Below are positions 1 to 10,911 of a DNA stretch of 64,000 nt, in pieces. Origin of the DNA: Flaveria trinervia. Its lineage: Eukaryota > Streptophyta > Magnoliopsida > Asterales > Asteraceae. Both the position numbers and the translations under genes were made by a program. Positions within the stretch are counted from its first letter, which is position 1. Every line of letters starts with the position of its first letter. Location of the stretch: contig CM046442.1 of the NCBI GenBank assembly GCA_025506515.1, forward strand, positions 109,731,706 to 109,795,705, written 5' to 3'. The notes beneath the pieces were generated by a model. The model had not been told where the DNA came from. It did not search any database and saw nothing but the letters and a program-made list of their open reading frames with translations.

Positions 1-1145
1 AATAAACGTACATAATAAGGAACATAACATAATCATGTGAAACATCACCATACAAGGCACCATCATACATAACATAACAATCATCATACATACCATAACA
101 TACCCGATACAAAATCAAAATTCAACTTACTTCACCCCCGGGAACATCTCAAGTCAAAGCCTATACTTCACTTTTTCCCCAATAAACAAAAATAATCTAA
201 GTTTTAGGCACATGGGCACTATGCAGGCGCATGTCCTTTCAAGCGCATGGGGAACTTCTAGGCGCATGGGCACTATGTAGGCGCGTGGGTAACACTTAAC
301 CATTTCTTGGCAAATTCTAGGTGCATGGGCACTATGCAGGCACATTAGTGCCTAGGCGCATGGGCTTTCTAGGCGTCTGGACACTTAACCAAATTCAGCC
401 TTTTCCAAACGTATGGATACTATTTGGGCGCATGGGAACACTTAGACAATTTTTTTACCATTGGGCGCACAGGCCACTATTTAGGCGCATGGGTAGTCTA
501 AGTCACACTTAAACAACTAAATTCAGTCCCCATTCATCATCTAACATGTTCTAAGCTTAAATCTTACATTCTAAGCCATAGAAACACATTCATAACAACA
601 TCATAATCATAAACACACCCAAATCAAACCCCACCGGCAAACACATACATATATACGTTCGGGTAAAAACCCATTTTATAAAAAGTTTCATACATGTATT
701 TCCAGCCCCAAATTAGTTTAAAACAAGTAAAAAGGGGGTTCTAGAACTCACCTTAGCAGCTCTTTAGGTATGACTTCTTTCAAAACCCATTTACAATTGA
801 GTTCTACCACCTAGAAACCCACCAAACACACACAACCAAACACACAAACACATATAAGCATACAACCAAGGCTAAGGCCAGTTAAGAACATCTCAAAACC
901 ATGAATTCTTACATTGAATTTGAATTTATCCTTCTTGTTCTTCAAAACCCAAAAGCTTTCTGCTCTTTTTTTCTCTCTCTCTGAAATCCTAAAAGTTAAG
1001 TGATGTGGGTAGGCAAAATGGGCGGCATGTTGCTTTATTCACCAATTTTTTCAAACATTTTGTCCTTTTGACACTTTTAACCCTTCAACTTGGGTTTTAT
1101 ACTTTTCTTTCTTTTTCTTGCCTATAAAAATATCCAGGTGTTACA
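1..1145 (-). repeat. 3' LTR of G1, outer end beyond window
   Basis: This matches the left-hand sequence of the 5' LTR at 8469-10651, including the GCGCATGGGCAC array (about 200-500) and the terminal TGTTACA (minus strand TGTAACA) at 1139-1145. Only the gag-pol-proximal part of the LTR is present. The conserved donor-like AAGGTGAGTTC occurs on the minus strand near 750. Nothing in it codes for protein. Confidence 0.92.
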
Positions 1146-1182
1146 AGTCCACCCTCCTTATATAGGTTTCGTCCCTGAAACC
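1146..1182 (-). other. PPT and post-stop hairpin of G1
   Basis: On the minus strand the purine-rich AAGGAGGGTGGA lies just before the LTR terminus TGTAACA, the expected place for the plus-strand primer. At 1165-1182, GGTTTC and GAAACC form a 6-bp inverted repeat around a short loop. It begins about two nucleotides after the pol stop codon at 1185-1187. The same hairpin is found in G2 and G4. Confidence 0.75.
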
Positions 1183-1184
1183 TG

Positions 1185-2690
1185 TTATTCCTCAAACAAT
1201 TGAGGGTAATGTTGTCTCATCTCCTTTTCAGGTTCCCACATCGACTCAGATCCCTTCCTGTGCTTCCACTGTACATGCACTAGGGGAACTACTTTACTCC
1301 TTAACCTCTTCTCCTTACGATCAATGATCGCCATCGGTTGCTCCACATAATTGAGCCGTTTATCCACCTTGATATCTTCCAGTGGTACAACTATATCCTC
1401 GTTAGCTAAACCTTTCTTAGATGAGATGCATGGAATGTCGGGTGAATTCCACTTAACTCATCTAGTAGCTCCAATCTATAAGCCACCTCTCCTACCTATA
1501 AGTCACCTTTCCTACTCGAGCAATGACTCGGAAAGGCCCTATTTATCTTGGGCTCAACTTGCCCCGCTTTTTGAACCGAATGATACCTTTAAAAGGTGAG
1601 ACTTTCAACATAACTCTATCACCCACCTGGAACTCAATTGGTCTACGCCTCTTATCGGCACACGACTTCCGATCTATCCTTGGCCGCCTTCATATAGGCT
1701 TTGATCTTTTCAAGCTTCTCAGTCGTAGCCTCGATCACCTCAATACTACCTAACTCTTTCTGACCAATATTACCCCAACAAACGGGTGTTCTACATCTCC
1801 TACCATATAGCATCTCATAAGGGGGCATACCACTACTGGCATGATAACTATTGTTATATGAGAACTCAGCTAATGGTAAGTGGTCATTCCAACTTCCTCC
1901 AAAATCATTGACGCATGGCCAAAGCATATCTTCTAGTGTCTGAATCATCCTCTCTGACTGACCATCTGTCTGTGGATGATAAGCCATGCTAATATGTAAC
2001 CTCATCCCCATCGCATCATAAAATTTCTTCCAACATTTAGATGTAAACCGGGTGTCACGATTAGACAAAATATACACCAACATACCATGTTGAGTTACAA
2101 TCTCCTTGATGAATAGATCTGCCAACCTCTCGGATGAATATGTCTCCCGGATGGGTAGGAAGTGAGCACTCTTCGCCAACCGATCAACTATCACCCATAT
2201 AACATCATACCCTCGTGCGGTATGCGGTAACTTTGTAATAAAGTCCATGGTGATATTTTCTCACTTCCACTCCGGTATATCCAATGCTTGGATCTTTCCA
2301 TACGGCTTCTGATGCTCGGCCTTCAGTTGTAAACAAGTAAGGCACTTACTCACATACTACGTCACATCAAGTTTCATACCCGACCACCAATAGTCTTTCT
2401 TCATGTCTTGGTACATCTTCGTAGGACCGACATGAATAGAGTATCGAGTTTTATGAGTTTCAACCATAATCTTCCCACATAGATCTCCAAAATAAGGAAT
2501 CCACATTCGTCCGAATCGGGTCCTAACGCCGAGTGTGTTTTCACCCAACTCCGTGACCAGACCTCTCATTCTTTCAAAGTTAAGATGATCTTCCTTCAAT
2601 GCCTCATCTTGAAACTCCTTGACTTCCTTCATCACATGAGAGGTCATAATCAACTGATAAGCCTTCACCCAAATCGGCTTAGGTCGCTTT
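1185..2690 (-). pseudogene. G1 integrase with chromodomain-like C-terminus, broken
   Basis: The minus-strand reading runs from the integrase zinc-binding/linker part (about 2357-2690; motif DYWWSGMKLDV), through the catalytic core (1652-2248; MDFITKLPHTARGYD, then SNRDTRFTSKCWKKF and YHPQTDGQSER), to the C-terminal tail (1185-1367; VPLVHVQWKHRKGSESMWE). Integrase inserts the cDNA into chromatin and the chromodomain-like tail is thought to bias targeting in chromoviruses. The pieces lie in at least two frames with stops between them, so the protein cannot be made whole. The final stop is at 1185-1187. Confidence 0.88.
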
Positions 2691-2691
2691 T

Positions 2692-3382
2692 TTAGGCTAA
2701 GGGCAGCCGCGACCACATTGGCTTTGCCCGATGGTAATGGATCTCGCAATCATAATCCTTTATAAGCTCCAACCATCTCCTCTGCCTCATGTTCAAGTCC
2801 TTTTGCTCAAAGAAATACTTCAAACTCTTATGGTTAGTGAATATGGTGCACTTTATTCCGTACAGGTAGTGCCTCCAAATCTTTAATGCAAAGACCACAA
2901 TAGCTAGCTCCAAGTCATGAGTAGGGTAATTAACCTCATGAACCTTCAACTGTCAGGATGCATAGGCTATATCCTTCCCTCTTTGCATCAACACACATCC
3001 CAACCCCAAGTAAGAAGCATCTTAGTAAACCACCAAATCCTCGCTTCCTTCAGGTAATGACAAAATAGAATCTTGTGTCAACCTCGTCTTTAACTCCTCA
3101 AAAGCCTTCTCTTGAGCTTGATCCCATGCAAACTTTACATCCTTACCGGTCAACTTAGTCAACGGAGAAGCTATCTTAGAGGAGTCTTGAATGTATCTTC
3201 TGTAAAAGCCTGTCAAACCCAAGAAACTATGAATCTCGGATGGTGTCATCAGAGACTTCCATTGCATCACCGCCTCCACCTTCGTCGGGTCCACCATAAT
3301 CCCTTCGGGAATCACTACATGACCTAAAAATTGAACTTCGCGCAACCAGAATGCGCACTTGGAGAATTTAGCATATAACTTC
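2692..3382 (-). pseudogene. G1 RNase H and C-terminal part of reverse transcriptase
   Basis: From 3382 leftwards the minus strand encodes the RT palm/thumb end (KLYAKFSKCAFWLREVQFLG, then HSFLGLTGFYRRYIQDSSK) and the RNase H-linked region (VHEVNYPTHDLELAIVVFAL, IFTNHKSLKYFFEQKDLNMR). Two frames overlap at 2692-2749, marking a frameshift. The upstream part of RT, with its FIDD motif, lies at 5681-6363 on the other side of solo LTR S1. Homology to the G4 copy at 56144-57152 is clear throughout. Confidence 0.87.
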
Positions 3383-4089
3383 TGTAACACCCGATTATTT
3401 TTAAAGACAAAGAAAGAAAGAATAAAGTGAAGAAAAAGAAATAAAGGATATTTTACTTAAGTTGAGGGGTAAAAAGTGTCAAAAAGGACAAAAGGTTTGA
3501 AAAGTGGGTGTAAAAGGTGATGGCTTCCATCACTCCCTTTACACCCAAACAAAATTCGGAGCTGTTACAGAGAGAAAGAATGGAGTAGAAAACTCTCGGG
3601 TTGAAGAAGAACCAGCTAAAAATTCGAATTCAAGGTAAGAATTCATGGTTTTTAGTGTTCTTACTGGCCTTGCCTTGGTTGTATGCTTATGTGTGTTGTT
3701 TGTGTTCGGTTGGCTGTTTTTAGTGGGTTTCTAGGTGGTTGAACTCAATTGCAAATGAGTTTGGAAGAAGCCATACTCAAGAGCTGCAAAGGTGAGTTCT
3801 AGGACCCCTCTTTTACTGGTTTTTACATGTTTTAGGGCTGGAAATGAATGAATGTATGTTTTTATAAAACTGGGTTTTATACCCATATGTTTGAATGTGT
3901 GTATGTTGCTGTTATGGTGTGATTCTGGACTTTGTTCATGCTTGATGATGTTATGGTTGTGTTTCTAAGGCTTAGAATGTAAGATTTAAGCTTAGAACAT
4001 GATAGACGAGGTTTGGGGACTGAATCTGATGATAAGTGTGCCCTAGGTTGCTCATACACCAAAAAGTAGTTCATACGCCTAAGTTTAGA

Positions 4090-4370
4090 AAAAAACTGCA
4101 TAAGTGTTGACAAATACGGATGGAAAGTCAATGCGGATGGAAAGGTTCATGCGATTGAACAACAAATGCGGATGAACAGTTAATGCGGATGAGCATTTAC
4201 AGGAGAAAGTCTAAGTGTGTACAAATGCGGATGAGTAAGCTATGCGACTGAACAAATGCGGATGAACAAAGTTAATATGCATCAAATACAGATGAGCATT
4301 GAGAAATGCGGATGATTAAAAGCAATGTTGATGACCCAAAAGGAAAATGTGGATGAACACTTAGAAAATT
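4090..4370 (+). repeat. ATGCGGATGA minisatellite-like array in S1
   Basis: Short degenerate units with the core AATGCGGATGAAC or ATGCGACTGAAC recur about a dozen times. Spacing is irregular, around 15-31 bp. This is the reverse complement of the CATCCGCATTTGTTCAGTCG units in both G4 LTRs. Confidence 0.85.
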
Positions 4371-4859
4371 TCCTAACTTTTTAGGGAAAAAGGGAAATTT
4401 AGGCTTTGACTTGGGAGGTTCTTGGGGGCCATGTAAGTTGACTTTTTGAGGTCATATATGTTTTGATGGGCATGTTGTGATGTATGTTTGATGCTTTGGT
4501 GTGATGTGCATGATGTTATGCATGATGGTATGATGTTTGTTATGTATGTATGTTGATGCCTTGTATGGTGATATTATATGTGTATGTTAATGTTCCATGT
4601 TATGTATGTTTATCTTCCCATGACTTTATGTTGAGTGTTAATAAATGAATGAAAAGTATTATGTAACATAAAGTGGAAGATAATGAAAAGAGGAATATAA
4701 TGATGGTGTGTATGCATTAATGAGAGAGGATAGTAAAGTAAGTCTTGCGAGGCTTGTGTGTGGGGACATGCCCAATGAAGGGTGTTAGTCCAACAGTGTG
4801 TGGGTTAGCTACCCCAAAAGGATGCACACTGGAGTCCATCTTTATGACCGACCATTTGT

Positions 4860-5190
4860 ATAGTGGTTACCCACCTCGGTGCTACTTCCAGGCTATGTGC
4901 AATATGGAAGTCATTTATGATCTTCGGCCAAGTACCCGAGTTATGCATAAAGTTGGGGGTGTAGTATACAGTGGTTTATAGTGGTTACCTACCTCGGTGT
5001 TGGTGCCTGGCTATATGTAGTGTAGAAGTCATTTATGATCTTCGGCCTAGTACCCAAGTTATACATAATGTTAGGGGTGTAGAATACAATTGGGATCTTT
5101 GTCGCTAACCCCAGTGCTGGTGCCAGGCTATGTGCAGTGTGGAAGTCAATTATGAACTTCGGCCTAGTACCCCATTTGTTTAGGGCATAG
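4860..5190 (+). repeat. Three ~115-bp tandem units in S1
   Basis: Three diverged tandem units of about 115 bp start near 4860, 4978 and 5091. Each contains CTATGTGCA-like and GATCTTCGGCC-like stretches. Related units occupy the same part of the G1, S2 and G4 LTRs. An ORF through the first unit is a by-product of the repeat. Confidence 0.75.
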
Positions 5191-5680
5191 CTGATGACAC
5201 TGATCCAGAAAGTGATAATGAATGTGATAAAGAAGGAAAGAGTTAAAGAAAGTTGTGGTGAATAGTAAAAGAAGATAATAATGATATTATCTATGTGTAT
5301 GTACGATGTATGATCACTTGTGATAGCAATAAAATGCTTTAACGAATGAAAAGGTAATGTAATGTTTTTATAAAATTAGAACTCACTCAGCAATGTTGAC
5401 TTTTTGTGCATTTTTCTAGTTGGCAGATAAAAGTTGTTGTGGATGGAACAGGGCGGCTACTGGCTTGTTTTGGATGGCATCCATATTTATAATGCTTTTG
5501 TGTTGAAATGTAACATGTATTTTATAATTTGATAACAATGTCTTATTTTGCAAAAGCATTTGTGATGAAAATTGTTGTTTTAAAATGTTTCTGCTGCAAC
5601 ATTTATTTTAAGTTAAAGTAATTATATGTTTTATGATCAATGATGGCTTGCTGTAAGAGTCTCGTGAATAGGGCCTTACA

Positions 5681-6363
5681 ACTTCTCTCTTCTCAACGTC
5701 TCCAACACCTCTCGAATATGATTGGCATGCTCCTTTTCGCTCTTTAAATAAATCAGGATATCATCAATAAACATGATCATTTATTTATCCAACATCGGCT
5801 GACACACTCGATTCATCACGTCCATAAAAGCAGCTGGCTCATTGGTTAAACCAAAAGACATAACGAGAAACTCATAGTGTCCATAACGCGTTCGAAAAGC
5901 TATTTTAGGAATATCTTGCTCCTTCACTTTCAGCTGATGGTAACCATCGAAGGTTTATCCTTGAGAACCAACTAGCACCCTGGAGCTAATCAATCAGATC
6001 ATCAATTATCAGTAAGGGGTACCGATTCTTCACTGTTAGCTTATTCAGCTCACGGTAGTCTATACACATCATCATACTACCATTTTTCTTCTTCACAAAT
6101 AAGACCGAAGCACACTAAGGAGAGATACACAGTCTAATGAACCCCTTATCAAGCAGCTCTAGCAATTGCTCCATCAACTCCTTCATCTCAGTTGGAGCCA
6201 ACCGATACGGTACCTTAGCTACGGGTTGTGCACCAAATATCAAGTCAATCTGGAACTCAATCTCACGATCTGGTGGCACTCCTAGCAAGTCTTTCTGGAA
6301 ACACATCTGCAAAGTCACACACAACTGGTACATCGGACAGTTGTAGTGTTGGCGTATCCACAT
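5681..6363 (-). pseudogene. G1 reverse transcriptase, N-terminal part, cut by S1
   Basis: Minus-strand translation gives the RT entry region (PPDREIEFQIDLIFGAQPVA, then APTEMKELMEQLLELLDKGF) followed, after frame changes, by FGLTNEPAAFMD and the catalytic MFIDDILIY. The block ends where S1 is inserted and continues at 3382. RT copies the element RNA into cDNA. A stop sits just before the catalytic motif (after MLDK), and the frame is also lost around 5950-6110. Confidence 0.85.
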
Positions 6364-6845
6364 CCTTTACGTAGGCAAAGTAGGCACTACATCCACGCCT
6401 CATATACTTTCCCGCCACCGCCATTGAAATCACTTTTGGAATAGTCGTGACACAATCACCATAAACTCACCGAACTCCCGTCAGAACTGTCAATCAAATC
6501 ATCTTCTTGTGACACACAATGTTCGCCTCATAGTCTGCTAACCAATCCATTCCTAGGACTACATCGAACCCACCTTAGGTCATCATGAATGGTCTAACAG
6601 GGAACTTGTGACCTTCTAATTCTATGTCATAACCTGCTATCGTTTCCGAGATCCTGGCAGACTTACCTGTGGCAGTTTCTACATCGAAAGCGTTATCTAT
6701 ATTCCTACTACTAAATAATTTAGCACATAAAGCAGCAGAAATAAAAATTTTACTAGCACCAGAATCAAATACACAGAAGCAAGAGTTTGGTTCACTAGAA
6801 ACGTACCTGAAACAACATCAGGGTCCGTCCTAGCCTCCTCATGCG
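6364..6845 (-). pseudogene. G1 aspartic protease region
   Basis: The minus strand encodes a retropepsin-like region. The FDSGAS catalytic motif is readable at about 6750-6769, followed by AFDVETATGKSARISE and ELEGHKFPVRPF, which align with the G4 protease region at 57536-58020. The frame is broken several times, so no long ORF is visible. G1 keeps the DSGA residues, which are altered in G4 and G2. Confidence 0.75.
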
Positions 6846-8117
6846 TCATCGTGAACGCTCTGGCGCCACCCTCTGCCCTTCTCCTCCAGCCTTCTTCACT
6901 CCCGAACTTTCAGCCCTTGGCTTCATACAATCTCTGCTCATGTGGCCCTCCCCACCACAGTTATAACACCTCCCTACCTTGCACTCTCTCGCCATATGAC
7001 TAGGCTTCCCACACTTGAAGCACACGTTCAATCCCCATCTACACTCTCCTGTGTGCTCCTTTCCACACTTGCCACACCTCTTCATTCCCGCACTAGATGT
7101 GACCACACGTCAGTCATCCACTTGTGCACCTTTGTTGCTTGGAGCAGCCCTGCCACGTCAAACCCGCTTCCCATTCCGATTCTGGTCACCACCACTCTTC
7201 TTGCTGACATCAGCCACCACCATAATCCGTCATCATACAACCTCCCCACCAAGTCAACCGCCGACCTAAACGTGCTAGGACAGGCAATAATCATGTGCCT
7301 ACGGATATCCACCAGCAACCCTTGGATATATCTCTTGATCTTTCGTGAGGGAGGCGTCACTTGAACAGGCACCAGCCGTCCTATCTCATTGAATTTGGTG
7401 GTGTATTGCTGATGTGTCATGGTCCCCACCTCCATTTGCAGGAACTCCCTCTCCACCTTATCATCTCTCTATGAGGACAGAACTCCTCAATCACCAATTT
7501 CTTCAGCTCCGCCCACTTCATCCTTCCAATTGCCCGACTATGCTCGGCTTGGACGATATTGTCCCACCAGCACAAAGTTGAGTCCACAAACGAGTGGGCA
7601 TCAAACTTCACCTTCTGGTCCTCTCGGCACTCGCTGATATCCAGTATAACCTCCATTTCTCTCACCCATCGGTGAGCAGCAGCAGCAGTGCCATTACCAT
7701 CAAAGGTCGAGGGCTTGCATCTTTGAAATGCCCTATAGTTATAGCCTCGTGCCGCCTCTAGTGCAGGCTTTTCTTCCTCCTCCTCATCCTCGGAGAAAAC
7801 CTTCCTAGTCTCTAGTCGCTCCCATCCTCCCGAGGATCTGTTCCTCTCCCTTCTTTCTCCTTCCTGCACATCCTTTATCATTTCAGTCACCACAGACGGT
7901 AAGATCTTCTGCATGACCTGATGCACTTCCTGCACAACAGCCTCTTTCACTAAGGTTCTCAAGTTAGCACTCTCATCCCTAGCCTCCGGACAAGGGGTAT
8001 CGGGTCTTCATGAACCACCTCTTCGGCTCTAGGCCTTTCTCTTGTGACCTATGGTTCAGCACCACATCCACCATGACCTCCACCACGTGAAGCCTTTGAC
8101 GATCTACCACCGGCCAT
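6846..8117 (-). pseudogene. G1 gag (capsid-nucleocapsid), frameshifted
   Basis: It starts at an ATG whose complement is at 8115-8117 (MAGGRSSKASRGG), the start shared with G4. A Glu-rich stretch (DEEEEEEKPALEAARG) precedes the retrotransposon gag domain (FQRCKPSTFDGNGTAAAAHR, LCWWDNIVQAEHSRAIGRMK). The C-terminus has three zinc knuckles near 6880-7080: CGKCGKEHTGEC, CFKCGKPSHMAREC and CYNCGGEGHMSRDC. Gag packages the RNA into virus-like particles. At least two frameshifts (near 7430 and 7100) and upstream stops split it into three frames. Antisense ORFs across this region are shadows. Confidence 0.9.
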
Positions 8118-8468
8118 CCTCTAAACACACTATAAGAGGCAAACACTAACACGGTCATTCAAGGAATAGCTCAGTTCATGTCAAGTATAGTAAGTCCCTA
8201 ATTATAGTGGCCAGTTGTGATTAGCCACTAACTTTACTCTTCATACCCCAAGCATTTCCTATCTTGACTATATCAGTATCTAAATCTACTAAAGGCACAT
8301 AAACCATATAACATGCACAAGTAATGCCAGTTAACATTAAAGAAAATACCTGTTGGTACGCAGCTACTTCGGCTGGCATCCCTTCCCTTTTGTCCCATTT
8401 TCAGTTTAAGTTTAGGTTTCTTTTGAAAATTTACCTGTTTCACTTAAACTTTGGCTCTAATACCAACT
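8118..8468 (-). other. G1 untranslated leader with PBS at 8454-8465
   Basis: This 350-bp stretch between gag and the 5' LTR has no ORF. On the minus strand TGGTATTAGAGC begins three bases after the LTR end. It differs by one base from the initiator-Met complement TGGTATCAGAGC and is taken as the PBS. The rest closely matches the leaders of G2 (plus), G3 and G4 and contains the shared ATTAGGGACTTAC-type block. Confidence 0.8.
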
Positions 8469-10651
8469 TGTAAGGCACCGTTCCCAGGATGCTCATAGCT
8501 GGTCAATCATCGTACATAAAACATATATTTACATTAACTTTATTAAAACATTATAGCGGAAACATTTAAACAACCATATCATTTCATTATAGTTGCTTTT
8601 GCAAAACAATACATTGTTTACTGATTACAAAATAACTTGTTGCATTACATAACAAAACATTATACAAAATGGATGTCATCCAAAATGAGCCAAGTAGCCC
8701 CCCCGTGCCATCCTCAGCAACCATTAGCTGCCAATTGGAAACACATAAAAGTCAGCGTTGTTGAGTGAGTTCTAGTTTTAAAAAAATATACTTTACTCCC
8801 TTTTCAAACCATTCTTTACATTCTTACGCAATCAAGCATCTTACATACACATAGATAATTTCATTATTATCATCTTTCATTTGTTAACTTTCATTCATTC
8901 ATCATACATCATTATCATTCACTTTCATTCATAACTTCTCTACTTATCTTTCGTACATTTATTACTTTCCGATGACATGTAGAGTACCTTGAGCATTATG
9001 CACGAAGCTGGTTACTGGGCCTACGGTCTTTCATAGACCTCGAACATATGCATGAAGCTGACTCCAGTACCTAGGGCAGCTACACTCATCAGTATCTTTT
9101 ATCTTTCATTCCGGATCAATGTCATATGTTATACCCCGAACATTGTGCACAAGGCTGGTTACTGGCCTGAGGTCTTTTATAGTCCTCAAACATTGTGCAT
9201 GAAGCTAACTCCAGTACCTAGGCCAAGCGGCAAGGATCCCATACGTATGGTCGATCACAAAGATTAGACCCCAGTGTGCATCCTTCCGGGTAGCTAACCC
9301 GCACACACATGAGCTAACACCCTTCATTGGGTGTGAACCTCCATACTTTGCTTGCAAGACTTTCTTACTTTCATTCATTCATTAATGCATGCATTCTTTC
9401 ATTACGTTCCTTTTTTATTATCTTCCACTTTACATTACATAATACTTATTATTTCATTCATAATCATTCAACGTAAAGCCATGGATGATAAACATACATA
9501 ATAAGGAACATAACATAATCATGTGAAACATCACCATACAAGGCACCATCGTACATAACATAAAAATCATCATACATACCATAACATACCCGATACATCA
9601 TTAAAAGTCAACTTACTTCACCCTCGAGAACATCCCAAGTCAAAGCCTACACTTCACTTTTTCTCCAAAAATCTAAAACTAAGTCTTAGGCGCATGGGCA
9701 CTATGCAGGCGCATGGCCTTTCACATGCATGGGGAACTTCTGGGCGCATGGGCACTATGCTGGCACATGGGTAACACTTAACCATTTCTGGGCAAATTCT
9801 AGGCGCATGGGCACTCTGCGGGTGCATGAGTGCCTAGGCGCATGGGCTTTCTAGGCGTCTGGACACTTAGCCAAATTCAGCCTTTTCCAGGTGCATGGCT
9901 ACTATTTGTACGCATAGGTTTTGGGCGTATGGGAACACTTAGGCAGTTTTTTACCGTTGGGCGCATGGGCCACTATTTAGGCGCATGGGCCACTATTTAG
10001 GCGCATAGGCAATCTAAGTCACACTTAAACAACTAAATTCAGTCCCTAATCATCATCTAACATGTTCTAATCTTAAATCTTACATTCTAAGTCATAGAAA
10101 CACATTCATAACAACAACATAACCATAAACACACCCAAATCAAACCCCACCCGCAAACACATACACATATACATTTGGGTAAAAACCCATTTTTATAAAA
10201 AGTTTCATACATCTATTTCCAACCCCAAATCAGTTTAAAACAAGTAAATAGGGGGTTCCTGAACTCACCTTAGCAGCTCTTTGGGTATGACTTCCTTCAA
10301 AACCCGTTTGCAAATTGAGTTTTACCATCTAAAAACCCACCAAACACACACAACGGAACACACAAACACATATAACCTACAACCAAGGCTAAGGCCAGTT
10401 AATATCATCTTAAAACCATAAATTCTTACCTTGAATTCGAATTTCTTCTTCTTGTTCTTCAAAACCCGAAAGCTTTCTGCTCTTTCTTTCTCTCTCTCTA
10501 AATTCCCGAAAGTTGAGTGATGTGAGTAGACAACATGGGCGGCCATGTTGCTTTATTCACCAACTTTTTTAAACATTTTGTCTAACCCTTCAACTTGGGT
10601 TTTATAGCTTTTCTTTCTTTTTCTTGCCTATAAAAATATCTGGGTGTTACA
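8469..10651 (-). repeat. 5' LTR of G1
   Basis: On the minus strand it runs TGTAACACCCAG...GGTGCCTTACA, 2183 bp. Near the 5' side are a CT-rich stretch, a donor-like CAAG|GTAAG (intron start 10429) and a second donor AAG|GTGAGTTC (intron start 10268), separated by a 60-nt exon-like block at 10269-10328. The distal acceptor region (CTGAC followed by TTGGCAG) is near 8728-8756. A TATTTTTATAGG near the very start is a weak TATA candidate. Confidence 0.93.
9685..10015 (-). repeat. GCGCATGGGCAC array in G1 5' LTR
   Basis: Degenerate units of about 20 bp, with the core TAGGCGCATGGGCACTATT on the plus strand, are repeated about ten times. The same array is in the 3' LTR at about 200-500. The core is shared with S2, G2 and G3 and with the 3' flank of copia X. 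Confidence 0.85.
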
Positions 10652-10716
10652 CTTTCTCATAAACCTCTGTCATTCTGTCTCTGCTCATAAATGCACTTAG
10701 TACTTTGTTTCCTTCA

Positions 10717-10911
10717 TCATCTCTCTATCTCTGCTATTCTCCAAAATCTCTTTATTAATCTGGCATTGATAGCTGGTCTTGCACACATGAAATATACATA
10801 CTTAGTCCTTAGAAGAAATATGATCATCTCTTCATAACTAGCTGCTTCTCTAACTTCTTCATTTAAATAGGGTGCTACATTATGCTTTGGTTCGAACTTT
10901 AACTCAGTCAT
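10717..10911 (-). pseudogene. Small ORF downstream of X pol, truncated by G1
   Basis: The 64-residue reading begins MTELKFEPKHNVAPYLNEEV and ends near ARLIKRFWRIAEIER. The spaced pattern LKF...HN...YL...FL...P.I....I..FW..A resembles the start of a hypothetical-protein family that I recall lying next to copia pol genes in Asteraceae; this rests on memory and no search was run. It lies downstream of the PPT in the same orientation as pol, where large copia elements may carry an extra ORF. The rest is lost at the G1 insertion. No function is claimed. Confidence 0.5.

Larger units (their letters stand above)
3635..5419 (+). promoter_or_regulatory. Putative two-intron leader cassette in S1
   Basis: A donor-like CAAG|GTAAGAATT starts at 3635 and an acceptor-like GTTTCTAG ends at 3734 (100 nt). 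Then comes a 57-nt block (3735-3791) and a second donor AAAG|GTGAGTTC at 3792. A distal acceptor TTTTTCTAG ends at 5419, with TTGAC about 20 nt before it as a possible branch point. The same order and almost the same block length recur in the other gypsy LTRs. Splicing itself is inferred. Confidence 0.5.
3383..5680 (+). mobile_element. Solo LTR S1 (gypsy), nested in G1 RT
   Basis: The sequence begins TGTAACACCCG and ends GGGCCTTACA and is flanked by perfect 5-bp duplications, acttc at 3378-3382 and 5681-5685. No gag-pol lies within it, so it is a solo LTR, presumably left by recombination between the two LTRs of a former element. It belongs to the same family as the G4 LTRs: its ATGCGGATGAAC repeats are the reverse complement of the G4 array. 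It is in opposite orientation to its host G1 and splits RT just after the LRREK stretch that follows the FIDD active site. Confidence 0.95.
1..10651 (-). mobile_element. Ty3/gypsy chromovirus G1, defective, with nested solo LTR
   Basis: On the minus strand this reads 5' LTR (8469-10651), PBS, gag with three zinc knuckles, protease, reverse transcriptase, RNase H, integrase with chromodomain-like tail, PPT, then a 3' LTR that runs off the left edge. Integrase follows RNase H, which is Ty3/gypsy order. The C-terminal motif VQWKHRKGSESMWE suggests the Tekay/Del clade; that is family knowledge, not a tree. The coding region has several frameshifts and a 2.3-kb solo LTR inside RT, so it cannot be autonomous. 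G1 is inserted in the 3' region of copia X; its left TSD lies outside the window. Confidence 0.93.

Noticed and set aside
1161..1170. CTATATAAGG (minus strand) before the G1 3' LTR as a promoter
   Set aside because: It lies between the hairpin and the PPT and differs in G2 (CTCTTTAAGG), so it is more likely part of the PPT region than a TATA box.
6942..7364. Plus-strand ORFs across the G1 gag region
   Set aside because: They are shadows of the minus-strand gag, whose zinc knuckles and capsid motifs are clear. The same applies at 58223-58578 and 17935-18519.
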